Below are positions 18,486 through 28,522 of a stretch of DNA of 64,000 nucleotides, piece after piece. The notes under the pieces were generated by a model. It had not been told where the DNA came from. It worked only from the letters and a program-made list of their open reading frames with translations, and did not search any database. Made by a program: the position numbers and the translations under genes. Location of the stretch: contig DUTM01000006.1 in the NCBI GenBank assembly GCA_012842085.1, positions 124,001 to 188,000 on the forward strand, written 5' to 3'. Position 1 is the stretch's first letter. Each line of letters starts with the position of its first letter. The DNA comes from Mycobacteriales bacterium (lineage in GTDB: Bacteria > Actinomycetota > Actinomycetes > Mycobacteriales > Mycobacteriaceae).

Positions 18486-18704
18486 ATAAACAACCACAAC
18501 TTCATAAGTATGTCGGAAGCTCCCCGGCATCCCTCCCACACGGTGCCGTCGCACAAATAGCTCGTTAACGCTCACCCGTATTTCCATAGCAACGCGGCGG
18601 CACTTTAGTTGTGTTACACCCGGTAGCTACAACTAAGAGCACAAACTATATGCGCCGGATAACTCTAAACAGGCACATTATGAACAAGGAGAGCAGTCGT
18701 CACC

Positions 18705-20852
18705 ATGGGCGATAACAAGATTCTTACTGATGAAAAGGGTCAACCTCTTGACTACCACTCGCTGAACGCGATGCTCAATATCTATGGCGATGACGGAAAA
18801 ATCCGTTTTGACATGGATAAGGAAGCCGCCCGTCAGTTCTTCCTCCAACACGTCAACCAGAACACCGTGTTTTTCCACACGCTGCGGGAAAAGCTCGATT
18901 TTCTTATCGACAATGAATACTACGAAAAAGAAGTACTTGACCAGTACGACTTCCCGTTCGTGAAGAGCCTTTTCCAACAGGCCTACGCTCACAAGTTCCG
19001 CTTTCCGACTTTCCTGGGCGCCTACAAGTACTACACCAGCTACACGCTGAAAACCTTCGACGGTTCCCGCTACCTGGAACGCTACGAAGACCGTGTGTGC
19101 ATGAATGCCCTCACCTTGGCGGAAGGTGACAAAGAACGTGCCCGCCATCTGGTGGATGAAATTATTACCGGGCGACTGCAGCCAGCAACCCCCACGTTCC
19201 TGAACGCGGGCAAGAAGCAGCGCGGTGAACCCGTATCCTGCTTCCTGCTCCGCATCGAAGACAATATGGAGTCGATTGGCCGGGCCATTAACTCCTCCCT
19301 CCAGCTCTCCAAACGCGGTGGAGGAGTGGCGCTCCTGCTCTCCAACCTGCGAGAAGAGGGTGCCCCCATCAAACGCATCGAGAACCAGTCTTCCGGCGTC
19401 ATCCCCGTCATGAAACTGCTCGAAGATGCTTTCTCCTACGCGAACCAGCTGGGCGCACGACAGGGAGCGGGAGCCGTTTACCTGCATGCTCACCACCCAG
19501 ACATTATGAAGTTCCTGGACACTAAACGGGAGAACGCGGACGAGAAGATCCGCATTAAGACCCTCTCGCTCGGCGTGGTTATTCCGGACATCACTTTCGA
19601 GCTGGCGCGCAAGAATGAAGAAATGTATCTCTTCAGCCCTTACGATGTGGAGCGCGTCTACGGCAAGGCTTTCGCCGACGTCAATATCACCGAAAAATAC
19701 CGCGAAATGGTGGACGACCAGCGCATTAAAAAGAAGAAGGTGAATGCGCGCAAGTTCTTCCAGACGCTTGCGGAGATCCAGTTCGAATCTGGCTATCCCT
19801 ACATCGTCTACGAAGACACTGCCAACCGGGCGAACCCCATTCACGGCAAAATCACCATGTCGAACCTGTGCTCAGAGATTCTGCAGGTCGCAACCCCGTC
19901 CCATTACAACGAAGACGGCAGCTACTCGCATGTGGGCCGCGACATCAGCTGTAACTTGGGTTCGCTGAACATTGCGAAAGCTATGGATTCACCGGATTTC
20001 GAGCAGACCATCGAAACCGCGATCCGGGCACTTACTGCCGTTTCCGACCAAACCAACGTGGAATCAGTTCCCTCCATTGCGCGCGGCAACCGCGAAAGCC
20101 ACGCCATTGGCTTGGGACAAATGAACCTCCACGGTTACTTGGCTCGCGAGGAAGTACATTACGGCAGTGAAGAAGCACTCGACTTCGTCAACATCTACTT
20201 CTACAGCGTGCTCTACTACGCCCTGAAGGCTTCCCACAAGATTGCCGTGGAGCGCGGAGAGACCTTCTACAACTTCGAGAAATCGAAGTATGCGTCTGGA
20301 GAATTTTTCGACAAGTACATTAACGAGGTCTGGGAGCCCACCACCGAGAAGGGCAAAGCTCTTTTCGAAAAGTCCACTGTGGAGATCCCCACCCAAAAAG
20401 ACTGGGAGAAGTTGCGCGACGACATTATGCGCGACGGTATGTACAACCAGAACCTGCAGGCCATTCCGCCTACCGGATCCATCTCCTACATCAATGGATC
20501 AACTTCCTCGATCCACCCCATCGTGTCCAAGATCGAGATCCGCAAGGAAGGCAAGATTGGTCGCGTCTACTATCCGGCGCCCTACATGACCAACGACAAC
20601 CTGGAATACTACGAAGACGCCTACGAGCTCGGGTACAAACCCATCATTGACACGTATGCGGTCGCTACACAGCACGTTGACCAGGGTCTTTCCCTCACTC
20701 TGTTCTTCTCGGATACCGCTACTACAAGGGATGTTAACCGCGCCCAGATCTACGCCTACAGTAAGGGCATTAAATCCCTTTACTACATCCGGCTGCGTCA
20801 AATGGCGCTCGAAGGAACTGAAGTTGAAGGCTGCGTGTCCTGCATGCTCTAA
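18705..20852 (+). CDS. nrdE: class Ib ribonucleoside-diphosphate reductase, alpha subunit
   Basis: The catalytic subunit that reduces ribonucleoside diphosphates to deoxy forms. The 715-residue protein has the redox pair Cys179 (PVSCFLL) and Cys416 (RDISCNLGS), the catalytic triad Asn387, Cys389, Glu391 in NLCSE and the C-terminal shuttle CVSC at 710-713. The radical-relay tyrosines are in SLYYIRLRQ. The short N-terminus without an ATP cone is the Ib type. AAGGAG lies rather far (about 15 nt) from the ATG. nrdI and nrdF are not adjacent; serB follows instead. Confidence 0.96.
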   Translation: MGDNKILTDEKGQPLDYHSLNAMLNIYGDDGKIRFDMDKEAARQFFLQHVNQNTVFFHTLREKLDFLIDNEYYEKEVLDQYDFPFVKSLFQQAYAHKFRFPTFLGAYKYYTSYTLKTFDGSRYLERYEDRVCMNALTLAEGDKERARHLVDEIITGRLQPATPTFLNAGKKQRGEPVSCFLLRIEDNMESIGRAINSSLQLSKRGGGVALLLSNLREEGAPIKRIENQSSGVIPVMKLLEDAFSYANQLGARQGAGAVYLHAHHPDIMKFLDTKRENADEKIRIKTLSLGVVIPDITFELARKNEEMYLFSPYDVERVYGKAFADVNITEKYREMVDDQRIKKKKVNARKFFQTLAEIQFESGYPYIVYEDTANRANPIHGKITMSNLCSEILQVATPSHYNEDGSYSHVGRDISCNLGSLNIAKAMDSPDFEQTIETAIRALTAVSDQTNVESVPSIARGNRESHAIGLGQMNLHGYLAREEVHYGSEEALDFVNIYFYSVLYYALKASHKIAVERGETFYNFEKSKYASGEFFDKYINEVWEPTTEKGKALFEKSTVEIPTQKDWEKLRDDIMRDGMYNQNLQAIPPTGSISYINGSTSSIHPIVSKIEIRKEGKIGRVYYPAPYMTNDNLEYYEDAYELGYKPIIDTYAVATQHVDQGLSLTLFFSDTATTRDVNRAQIYAYSKGIKSLYYIRLRQMALEGTEVEGCVSCML

Positions 20853-20870
20853 AAACTGAATAAAGTTTCC

Positions 20871-20907
20871 TGAGGGGTATGTCTGACGAACTCGGACATA
20901 CCCCTCA
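20871..20907 (+). terminator. hairpin after nrdE
   Basis: A perfect 13-bp stem, TGAGGGGTATGTC and GACATACCCCTCA, with an 11-nt loop. It is followed by AACTTTCCC rather than a clean T-run, so it may act as terminator or as an mRNA 3' stabiliser. Confidence 0.75.
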
Positions 20908-21029
20908 AACTTTCCCTTATTCCACCTGGCGGATAAAAATCCCGAAAAAGCTTTTGTGTTTTTGACCATCACATATACACAAGGAACAATAGGGAGCACA
21001 TTCCCCGATTCTTTTGCCCAAAGGACAAC

Positions 21030-22235
21030 ATGAAAAACCAAGCGTCCACTGTTCTCGTGACCGTCATGGGGCGAGACAAACCTGGTGTAACTTCTGCCCT
21101 TATGGCGACCCTCTCCGAATACAACGCTGTACTCCTCGACGTGGAACAGGTCGTTATTCGTGGACGTCTCATACTGGCCGTCCTCATCGAACGCCTCACC
21201 CGCTGCGGCCAGCTTGTCACCGCCATTGAAGAAAAAATGGCGACTGTAGGGATGGATGTTGATATTGAAATCGGATCCGACCCCGTCGGCTCCACCCCAT
21301 TCAACACACACAGCATCGTCATCCTCGGCAAACCCATCACCGCAGAGGCGTTCTCCCGTATAGCTGGCGCACTTGCCGAAATGGGTGTCAACATCGACAT
21401 CATCAACGGCATTGCCGACTACCCAGTAACCGGTCTCCGACTGGAAGTAATGGGTCGAGACGCCTCCGGCCAACGAATCAGCGGTGTGCGCCGCCGCCTC
21501 GCGGAGCTATCCAACGAACTCGGGGTCGATATTGCCTTCGAACCTAATGTTCTTTCCAGGCGCGCACAGCGGCTCATCGTCTTCGACGTTGACTCCACCC
21601 TCATCCAAGGTGAAGTTATTGAAATGCTGGCTGCCCACGCCGGTAAAGAAGCCGAAGTTAAAGAAATCACGGACCGTGCCATGCACGGCGAAATCGATTT
21701 CGCAGAATCACTACGGGAACGCGTCGCCACCTTGGAAGGCATGCCCGCCAGCATCATTGACGAGGTAGCGGCGAACATCAAACTCACTCCCGGTGCCCGC
21801 ACCACCATCCGCACACTGCAACGCTTGGGATTCAAGTGCGGCATTGTGTCCGGTGGATTCACCCAGGTTGTGAAGACGCTCGCCGAAGAACTCAAATTCG
21901 ACTTTGTGCGCGCCAACGTCCTGGAAATTAAGGACGGCAAACTCACCGGAAAAGTAGTGGGTGAGATTGTGGATCGTGAAGGCAAAGCTAAAGCCTTGCG
22001 TGAGTTCGCGGAACAAGAACGAGTCGAGCTGTCCCAAACCATCGCAGTGGGTGACGGCGCCAACGACATCGACATGCTGAACACTGCCGGCATGGGTATT
22101 GCGTTCAACGCAAAACCAGCACTCCGCACCGTCGCCGACAACTCCGTCAACTTCCCATACCTTGATGAGATTCTCTTCATGCTGGGGATTACGTGCAGTG
22201 AGGTGGAAGCCCTCGCCAACCACGAGGACGTTTAA
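21030..22235 (+). CDS. serB: phosphoserine phosphatase with two N-terminal ACT domains
   Basis: SerB removes phosphate from O-phosphoserine in the last step of serine synthesis. The 401-residue protein has two ACT domains (about 6-75 and 94-165) that probably bind serine for feedback control, then a HAD phosphatase domain. HAD motif I is DVDST with Asp186 and Asp188; the later motifs are SGGFTQVV and VGDGANDIDML. The layout is that of mycobacterial SerB2. AAAGGACAAC precedes the ATG. It has its own terminator. Confidence 0.95.
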   Translation: MKNQASTVLVTVMGRDKPGVTSALMATLSEYNAVLLDVEQVVIRGRLILAVLIERLTRCGQLVTAIEEKMATVGMDVDIEIGSDPVGSTPFNTHSIVILGKPITAEAFSRIAGALAEMGVNIDIINGIADYPVTGLRLEVMGRDASGQRISGVRRRLAELSNELGVDIAFEPNVLSRRAQRLIVFDVDSTLIQGEVIEMLAAHAGKEAEVKEITDRAMHGEIDFAESLRERVATLEGMPASIIDEVAANIKLTPGARTTIRTLQRLGFKCGIVSGGFTQVVKTLAEELKFDFVRANVLEIKDGKLTGKVVGEIVDREGKAKALREFAEQERVELSQTIAVGDGANDIDMLNTAGMGIAFNAKPALRTVADNSVNFPYLDEILFMLGITCSEVEALANHEDV

Positions 22236-22252
22236 GCACATAATTCATTAAC

Positions 22253-22303
22253 AAAAAGGGGTAACCGCACTGCCAACCGCACAGGCAAGGTTGCCCCTTT
22301 TTG
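22253..22303 (+). terminator. rho-independent terminator after serB
   Basis: AAAAAGGGGTAACC pairs with GGTTGCCCCTTTTT (one mismatch). The 23-nt loop itself contains short repeats of GCACTGCC and GCACAGGC type. Confidence 0.82.
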
Positions 22304-22475
22304 TGTGCCCCAACCGGCATCAATCAAGGCATTAATCAAGCAGCACGCGGATATTAAATTAAGTAATTTTGAGCGCCTGGAAGGAAAAGCATTTTTAAAA
22401 AATGGGAACTATACTGTGGTAGTTGTGCCACCATGTAATGCTGTTGACAAGGGTGGCTGGGCCGGAAAGGACAGC

Positions 22476-23090
22476 ATGGAACGCAAGAAACTCACCACCA
22501 AAGACCTGCTCAATTTAGGTATTTTTGGAACCATTTATGCCGTCATTATGGCAATAGCAGGTCTCTCATCAGCGCCTGCACCATTCTTGCTCTTCATCTT
22601 CATGAGCATCGCAGCGTTCGTCAACGGTACTGTGTTCATGCTCTACCTGACCCGCGTCAACCGCTTCGGCATGGTGCTGCTGCTGGGTATCCTCATGGGG
22701 CTCATCATGTTGGCCATCGGAAAATCCTGGACAGTGATTCTCGCAACCATAGTGTTCGGTCTTCTAGCCGAGGCGATACTCGCCTGGGGGGACTACAAAG
22801 CACCATTGCAGTCTGTTCTGGCGTACGCAGTGTTTTCCCTCTGGTTCATCGGCCCGCTGCTCCCCATACTGTGGTTCACCGACGAGTACTACGCCAACGT
22901 GATGGGTGAAAACGGGGCGGAGTACGCCAACGCTTTCCTCAACTTCTTTAGCGTCCCGGTTGTCGCCGGATTCGGAGCTCTCATCTTCGTCATGGCGTTG
23001 GCGGGTGGGGCTCTGGGCCGTGTTCTTATCAAGAAACACTTCACCAAAGCTGGGCTGGTTCAGAATTCCCAAACCGGCTCAAAGAAGTAA
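22476..23090 (+). CDS. ECF transporter S component, Trep_Strep type
   Basis: A 204-residue, roughly six-helix membrane protein that should be the substrate-binding component of an energy-coupling-factor importer. It matches my recollection of the Trep_Strep family (MptS-like): small residues in the first helices, a GLLAEAILAWG segment and the C-terminal SVPVVAGFGALIFVMALAGGALG. The ATG at 22476 with GGAAAGGA upstream is chosen; an upstream in-frame GTG at 22305 would start inside the serB terminator area. EcfT and a fused EcfA follow, so the transporter is complete here. The substrate of this family is not known to me. Confidence 0.8.
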   Translation: MERKKLTTKDLLNLGIFGTIYAVIMAIAGLSSAPAPFLLFIFMSIAAFVNGTVFMLYLTRVNRFGMVLLLGILMGLIMLAIGKSWTVILATIVFGLLAEAILAWGDYKAPLQSVLAYAVFSLWFIGPLLPILWFTDEYYANVMGENGAEYANAFLNFFSVPVVAGFGALIFVMALAGGALGRVLIKKHFTKAGLVQNSQTGSKK

Positions 23091-23148
23091 AAGACGTATT
23101 CGTCCAGGGACATTATTATTCTGGGGAAGAATTAATTAGGATAGCCTT

Positions 23149-23919
23149 ATGTCCCAATCTGTCGCGCCTTCGCTGTACACCCCACAAGGGTTAGACGAAA
23201 TCTCCGGGAAGCAACGCGATTTCTTCTCCCTAGACCCCCGCACCACGGTCTTCTTCCTGGTTGTCGTCAATGTCATGGTGCTTTCCATCACCAATCAGCT
23301 CGTGACGGTTATTGGTTTCATATTCACGGTACTCATGCTGGTTACCGCCCGGAGTCGCAAATTCCTTATTGGGTACGTGACGTTTTTTATTATCTGCCAC
23401 CTCCTCTACCTGGTGGTGCAGCCGGCTTTCCCGAATGTGGCAGTCACCATTTTCGCCACCTTCGGCTACTTCCTCGCCAAATATTCGGTCGCCCTCGCAA
23501 CTGGTGTCTATTTCGTCATCACCACCAATGCGGGAGAGTTCGTCGCCGCCATGAAACGCATGCGGATGCCGGACTTTCTGGTGGTGCCCATCGCCGTCAT
23601 GTTCCGCTTCTTCCCGGCGGTTTATGAAGAGTTTTGGGCCGTGGTGAACGCCATGAAGCTGCGCCAAATCTACAGCAGCGGCTGGGGGGCTTTCCTGCAC
23701 CCCATCAAAACAACCGAATACATAATCGTGCCGCTGCTCACCTCCGTCATCAACATTGGGGAGGATCTTTCCGCCAGCGCCATGGTGCGCGGACTTGGTG
23801 CACCAGCCAACAAAACCACGATTGTGCCACTGGGGTTCAACGCCTTTGACGCGATCGTGGCGCTCGCTACGGTGGCCTACGCAGTTGTCGCCATCTTGGT
23901 GAAAGTGGGAGTGATCTAA
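23149..23919 (+). CDS. ECF transporter T component (EcfT)
   Basis: A 256-residue membrane scaffold that couples the ATPases to the S component. Several membrane spans lie at about 30-65, 70-90, 100-125 and 235-254. The cytoplasmic coupling helices contain MKRMRMPDF, VNAMKLRQIYSSG and the family's Ala-Arg-Gly-like motif SASAMVRGLGAP. Its stop overlaps nothing but touches the next gene: TAA is followed directly by the ATG of the ATPase gene. Position between S and A subunits supports a dedicated (group I) transporter. Confidence 0.88.
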   Translation: MSQSVAPSLYTPQGLDEISGKQRDFFSLDPRTTVFFLVVVNVMVLSITNQLVTVIGFIFTVLMLVTARSRKFLIGYVTFFIICHLLYLVVQPAFPNVAVTIFATFGYFLAKYSVALATGVYFVITTNAGEFVAAMKRMRMPDFLVVPIAVMFRFFPAVYEEFWAVVNAMKLRQIYSSGWGAFLHPIKTTEYIIVPLLTSVINIGEDLSASAMVRGLGAPANKTTIVPLGFNAFDAIVALATVAYAVVAILVKVGVI

Positions 23920-25416
23920 ATGGCTTCCGTCACTAAGATCTCCGGCGTCAGCTACCGTTATCCCACCAGCAACCCCGATTCGCCCTCACCCATCGAGGAC
24001 CTTAATCTGCAGATCCAGCCAGGAGAATCGGTACTTATTTGCGGCGGTTCCGGGTCCGGCAAAAGCTCCGTCATCCGGCTCCTCAATGGGCTGATCCCCA
24101 ACTATCACGAAGGCGAACTCACCGGTACCGTCACCCACGGCGACCATGTGATAAACGAGGAACCGCTTTACAACACCGGCAGTTTCACCGCCACTGTTTT
24201 CCAAAACCCCCGCACCCAGTTCTTTACGACAGACGTCACCAGCGAACTCGCCTTCGGGTGCGAAAACTTTGGGATGGATCCGGAAGAGATTCGTGCCCGG
24301 ATCGTCCAGGTGGCCGATGAGCTGGCGTTGTGGAACTTGCTGGGGAAGAACCTTTTCCGCATTTCGGGTGGAGAAAAACAACGCGTGGCGTGTGGCTGCT
24401 CCATTATGGCCCAACCAGATCTGTACCTTTTTGACGAGCCGACCAGCAACCTTTCCCCCAAAGCCATTGCCGGCTTCCGTGACATCTACAAAAGACTCCG
24501 TGACCAGGGCGCCACACTGGTGGTGGCGGAGCATCGGCTCTATTTTCTCCGCGATCTCGTCGACCGTGTCATCATCATGGAGCAAGGCAAGATTAAAGCA
24601 GAACTAACCGGGGAAGAATTCTGGAAGCTTTCCCCCGCGGAACGCCGCCACTTTGGTTTGCGGGATCTGCAGGCCCCCCACAAACCGGAACTGCCCACCA
24701 TTCGGGTCAACCGGAAACAAGGGGAGGACGACACCGCCGCCGACGATATTTTCCACATCATTGATTCGGGAGCGTTGCGGCGCAGCGACTTCGACGCCGG
24801 CTTGAGCATCCGCGATTTAACATTCTCCTACGGGGACAAAAAAGTCCTGGATATTCCTTACCTGGATCTTCCTGCCGGCAAAGTAACCTGCGTGGCCGGT
24901 CCCAACGGCGCCGGGAAAAGCACATTCGCGAATGTTTTGACGGGTCTAGCCAAAGCGAAAGGTAGCTTCACTTTCCGGGACCAAAAAATGGGTGCGAAGG
25001 CACGCCTCCGGAAAAGCTACATGGTGATGCAGGATGTGCACCGCCAGCTTTTCGGAACAAGTGTGACTGATGAACTCACCCTGGATTCCCGCCACAAGAA
25101 AACCAACCCGGAAGAGATCGAACAGCTACTGTACGAGTTTGATCTCACGGAGGTGGCGGACCGTCACCCGCTTTCCCTCTCCGGCGGGCAAAAACAGCGG
25201 GTAGTGATCGCCACCGCGAAAGCCTGCGGGAAAGACATTATTGTTTTTGATGAACCCTCCTCGGGGCTCGACTACTCCCACATGCAGGCTATTGCCCGGG
25301 CTATTCGGGAACTGGCGGACCAGAATAAAGTTGTTGTGGTGATTACCCACGACTACGAGTTGATGAACCTGTGTGGGGATTTGCTGCTCCACATCGACAA
25401 ACGTGTTGCTAGCTGA
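23920..25416 (+). CDS. ECF transporter ATP-binding protein, duplicated (EcfA-EcfA')
   Basis: A single 498-residue chain carries two ABC ATPase domains. The first has Walker A GGSGSGKSS (near 40), signature RISGGEKQRVACG and Walker B LYLFDEPTSNL. The second, from about 295, has GPNGAGKST, LSLSGGQKQRVVIA and IIVFDEPSSGLD, ending in the H-loop ITHD. It powers the S and T components encoded just upstream. The usual two separate EcfA proteins are fused here. The gene begins immediately after the ecfT stop. Confidence 0.93.
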   Translation: MASVTKISGVSYRYPTSNPDSPSPIEDLNLQIQPGESVLICGGSGSGKSSVIRLLNGLIPNYHEGELTGTVTHGDHVINEEPLYNTGSFTATVFQNPRTQFFTTDVTSELAFGCENFGMDPEEIRARIVQVADELALWNLLGKNLFRISGGEKQRVACGCSIMAQPDLYLFDEPTSNLSPKAIAGFRDIYKRLRDQGATLVVAEHRLYFLRDLVDRVIIMEQGKIKAELTGEEFWKLSPAERRHFGLRDLQAPHKPELPTIRVNRKQGEDDTAADDIFHIIDSGALRRSDFDAGLSIRDLTFSYGDKKVLDIPYLDLPAGKVTCVAGPNGAGKSTFANVLTGLAKAKGSFTFRDQKMGAKARLRKSYMVMQDVHRQLFGTSVTDELTLDSRHKKTNPEEIEQLLYEFDLTEVADRHPLSLSGGQKQRVVIATAKACGKDIIVFDEPSSGLDYSHMQAIARAIRELADQNKVVVVITHDYELMNLCGDLLLHIDKRVAS

Positions 25417-25508
25417 CAGCGAAGAAAAAGGCGAGCTATCAGCACTATTGCGTTGTAACCTGAAATTACTGGGGGAGCAAAAAGGAACTCCAGGAAGGAT
25501 ACAACACA

Positions 25509-26447
25509 ATGACAACCATCTACTTGGCAGGCGGATGTTTCTGGGGTGTAGAAGGCTACTTCAAACGTATCCCCGGAGTTACCAACACTGAAGTTGGGTA
25601 CGCCAACGGCGCCACCGAAGAAACAAGCTACGAGGCAGTCGGCCGCACCGGGCATGCGGAAACTCTGAAACTGGAGTTCAACGAGCACCGGCTCCGGCTG
25701 GAGGAAGTGTTGGGGCATTTCTTCCGCATCATTGACCCCACATCCCTCAACAAACAAGGAAACGACAGGGGAGTGCAGTACCGGGCAGGCATCTACTGGG
25801 ACGATCCCGCATTAGCCGGTCCGGTTGTTCGATTTGTTGACGCCCAACGCCCCAAGTACCGCAAACAGGTGGTGGTGGAGACGGAACCGCTGCGCAACTA
25901 TGTGACTGCGGAAGACTACCACCAGGACTATCTCACCAACAGGCCATTCGGCTACTGCCACATTGATCTGGGTTTGGCGGCTAAACCCTTGGACAGCCGG
26001 GAGTATCAGCTTCCCAGCGATAAAGAACTAAAGAAGCAACTGAACTCCACCCAGTATCGCGTTACTCGCCGGGCGCATACGGAGCGCCCCTACACCAGCG
26101 AATACAACGACTTTGACCAACCCGGAATTTATGTGGACATCACCACCGGGCAGCCCCTCTTCTCCAGTGACGACAAATTCGATGCTGGTTGTGGTTGGCC
26201 CAGTTTTACCCGCCCCATCATGACGGATGCGCTCACTGAGCATGAGGACCGCAGCTTCGGGATGCGCCGCACCGAAGTGGTGTCCCGGGCCGGCGAAAGC
26301 CATCTGGGGCATGTTTTCCCAGACGGCCCCCGCGATAAAGGTGGGCTGCGCTACTGCATTAATGGTGCCAGCTTGCGGTTTGTTCCGCGCGACCAGATGG
26401 AGGCAGAAGGCTACGGGGACTACCTCCCGTTTGTTTCTGGAAAGTAG
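25509..26447 (+). CDS. msrAB: bifunctional methionine sulfoxide reductase MsrA-MsrB
   Basis: A 312-residue fusion that repairs both stereoisomers of oxidised methionine. MsrA spans about 1-160, with the catalytic Cys10 in GGCFWG and the QYRAGIYW motif. MsrB spans about 175-305, with [22 protein letters not shown] and the catalytic Cys283 in RYCING. The CxxC pairs that bind structural zinc in many MsrB proteins are missing, as in some other fused forms. The Shine-Dalgarno is GGAAGGA. It lies 92 nt after the ECF operon and converges with dinG. Confidence 0.94.
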   Translation: MTTIYLAGGCFWGVEGYFKRIPGVTNTEVGYANGATEETSYEAVGRTGHAETLKLEFNEHRLRLEEVLGHFFRIIDPTSLNKQGNDRGVQYRAGIYWDDPALAGPVVRFVDAQRPKYRKQVVVETEPLRNYVTAEDYHQDYLTNRPFGYCHIDLGLAAKPLDSREYQLPSDKELKKQLNSTQYRVTRRAHTERPYTSEYNDFDQPGIYVDITTGQPLFSSDDKFDAGCGWPSFTRPIMTDALTEHEDRSFGMRRTEVVSRAGESHLGHVFPDGPRDKGGLRYCINGASLRFVPRDQMEAEGYGDYLPFVSGK

Positions 26448-26497
26448 AGCGCGCAAGCAGAGCGCGTTTGGTCTGAAGGCCAGTTTGCTGGCTGGTT

Positions 26498-28522
26498 TTA
26501 GTCTTGGGTGAGCCGCTGGAGCGCGTCAATAACCACATTCTTGTCGGTGGTTTCCCAATATCCGGGTAGACTGCGCCGCAAAAAACCAGAATAGCGAGCC
26601 GTCACCAGCCGCGGATCCAGCACCGAAATAACGCCACGGTCAGTTTCATTCCGCAGTAGCCGCCCCGTCCCCTGGGCGAGCAGCAACGCCGCATGGGCTG
26701 CCGCGACACTCATGAACCCGTTTCCGCCGGCGTTGTCAACAGCCCGCTGGCGGGCCGACATCAAGGGATCATCGGGGCGGGGGAACGGAATCCGGTCAAT
26801 AATCACCTGCGTGAGTGCCGTTCCGGGCACGTCCACCCCCTGCCACAGCGTCAGCGTCCCCACCAGACAGGCCGCTTCATCCTCCTGGAACTGGGCGATA
26901 AGGGAACTGGTGGAGTCATCCCCCTGGCACAAAACCTCCACATCCACCTTCTCACGCAGATAAGCAGCCATTTCTTCGGCGCCACGGCGTGACGAACAGA
27001 GCACTAGGCTGCGCCCACCGGCGGCTTCAATAAGTTCCACACACCGATCCAAAGTAGATGGGGGAGTGCCGTCGCGGCCTGGGCGCGGCAGATCAGCCGC
27101 CACATACAGGATCCCCGCACGGCCGTGTTCAAGCGGCGACCCCACATCCAGGCCCATCCACGCCAGGTTGGAGTCCTCCGTCATGGTGGCCGCATCTTTC
27201 GCGGTTGCTGTTGCCGGATCGGGTTTCACTTCCTGCTCCTCCGGCAAGCCCCACTGTTGCGCCATATTGGTGAACGATCCACCGACCTCTAGGGTGGCGG
27301 AGGTCAACACCATTGTGGTTTCCCGGAAAAGCTGCTCTCGCAGAATACCCCCCACACGGATGGGTGCAGTGTGGATAGCCGGCCCCCTCTTCTCGTCGTC
27401 AGACATCCACACCACCGACGTGTCACTCTCCGACAAAATGATGTCGCACACTGCCACCACGTCATCCAGCCCACCTTTCACTTGCTTTTTGGCGGTCGCG
27501 TTGGCGGCATCGGCGGTGACATCATTTTCTTGCACCGGGCCAATCGCACTCAACAAATTGTTGGCCCCAGAGCGCAGCAAAATAAGGGTTGGTTCCAGCT
27601 CGGGTGGCAGACTATCCCACCGCCCCTCCGGGGCGCGCTGCAGCTTCTCCTTAAAGTTGTCGATAGCCTGCATAAAGTTGTCCACGTCGTCCTCGGAAGC
27701 GAAGTGGGCAGCTCGTTTGCGCAGCATATCTAAAGATTTCGGGGAGAGGGACGACGAAATAGTGTTAGTGACTCGCCCCTCCAATTCGTGTGCCTCATCC
27801 ACAAGAATTGCGGCGTGCTCCGGCAACAGCTGGAAAGGTGACGTGGCATCAATCGCCAGCATGCTGTGGTTGGTGACGACAATATCCGCCCGCGCTGCCT
27901 TCCGGCGCGCCTCCTCCGCAAAACACTCCATGGCGAAGGGGCACAGGCTGGTTCCCAAACAGGAGCCAGTATCCACAGAAACGGTTCGCCACACCAGGTC
28001 ACTCACACCAGGGATAAGATCATCGCGGTCCCCGGTGTCTGTTTCTTCCGCCCACTTGTGGACCCGTTGGGCTTGTTTCCCCGCATCCGACACAATCAGC
28101 GCTTCGGTGCCGTCATCCCCCACATCGGGATCCTCCACCGCCGCCAGCGCCTGTTTGCACAAATAGTTACCGCGCCCTTTCAGAAGCGCGAAAGTGGGTT
28201 TGCGGCCCAGCTGCTCTGTTAGAGCATCCACCACCTGCGGAATGTCGCGTTCGCATAGCTGCCGCTGCAGCGCAATAGTCGCGGTGGACACAATAATGGT
28301 GTGCCCAGTTTCCACGGCGTAGCGCAGCGCCGGAACCAAATAGGCTAAAGATTTACCAGTACCGGTACCCGCCTGCACCGCCACATGCTGACCAGTGTGT
28401 AGCGAGTTGTCCACCGCTTCCGCCATGGTGTGTTGGCCGACCCTTTTCTGGCCACCGATAGCGGCGATCGCAGTGTCGAGAAGCTCCTGCACACCAGGCA
28501 GCGAGGTAGCGTCATCCTCCAC
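26498..28522 (-). CDS. dinG: DinG-family ATP-dependent DNA helicase with Fe-S cluster
   Basis: A 674-residue XPD-like superfamily 2 helicase that probably unwinds R-loops or G4 and repair intermediates. Walker A is AGTGTGKS at 51-58, the Walker B box is ILVDEAHELE, and late motifs appear as QGTGRLLRNETDRG. Four Cys expected for the 4Fe-4S cluster are present: one in GNYLC and three in SCLGTSLCPFAMEC (C-x5-C-x5-C). The GTG start directly abuts the pncB stop, so the two are co-translated. The pncB-dinG order is the same in mycobacteria. Confidence 0.92.
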   Translation of the reverse strand: MEDDATSLPGVQELLDTAIAAIGGQKRVGQHTMAEAVDNSLHTGQHVAVQAGTGTGKSLAYLVPALRYAVETGHTIIVSTATIALQRQLCERDIPQVVDALTEQLGRKPTFALLKGRGNYLCKQALAAVEDPDVGDDGTEALIVSDAGKQAQRVHKWAEETDTGDRDDLIPGVSDLVWRTVSVDTGSCLGTSLCPFAMECFAEEARRKAARADIVVTNHSMLAIDATSPFQLLPEHAAILVDEAHELEGRVTNTISSSLSPKSLDMLRKRAAHFASEDDVDNFMQAIDNFKEKLQRAPEGRWDSLPPELEPTLILLRSGANNLLSAIGPVQENDVTADAANATAKKQVKGGLDDVVAVCDIILSESDTSVVWMSDDEKRGPAIHTAPIRVGGILREQLFRETTMVLTSATLEVGGSFTNMAQQWGLPEEQEVKPDPATATAKDAATMTEDSNLAWMGLDVGSPLEHGRAGILYVAADLPRPGRDGTPPSTLDRCVELIEAAGGRSLVLCSSRRGAEEMAAYLREKVDVEVLCQGDDSTSSLIAQFQEDEAACLVGTLTLWQGVDVPGTALTQVIIDRIPFPRPDDPLMSARQRAVDNAGGNGFMSVAAAHAALLLAQGTGRLLRNETDRGVISVLDPRLVTARYSGFLRRSLPGYWETTDKNVVIDALQRLTQD

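Noticed and set aside
18678-19844. Open frame of 388 codons on the - strand
   Set aside because: Antisense to nrdE.
22304-22475. Riboswitch before the ECF transporter
   Set aside because: The region is AT-rich with a possible -10 (TATACT at 22410), but no conserved aptamer core could be recognised by eye.
27066-28166. Open frame of 366 codons on the + strand
   Set aside because: Antisense to dinG, low-complexity Ser/Ala content.
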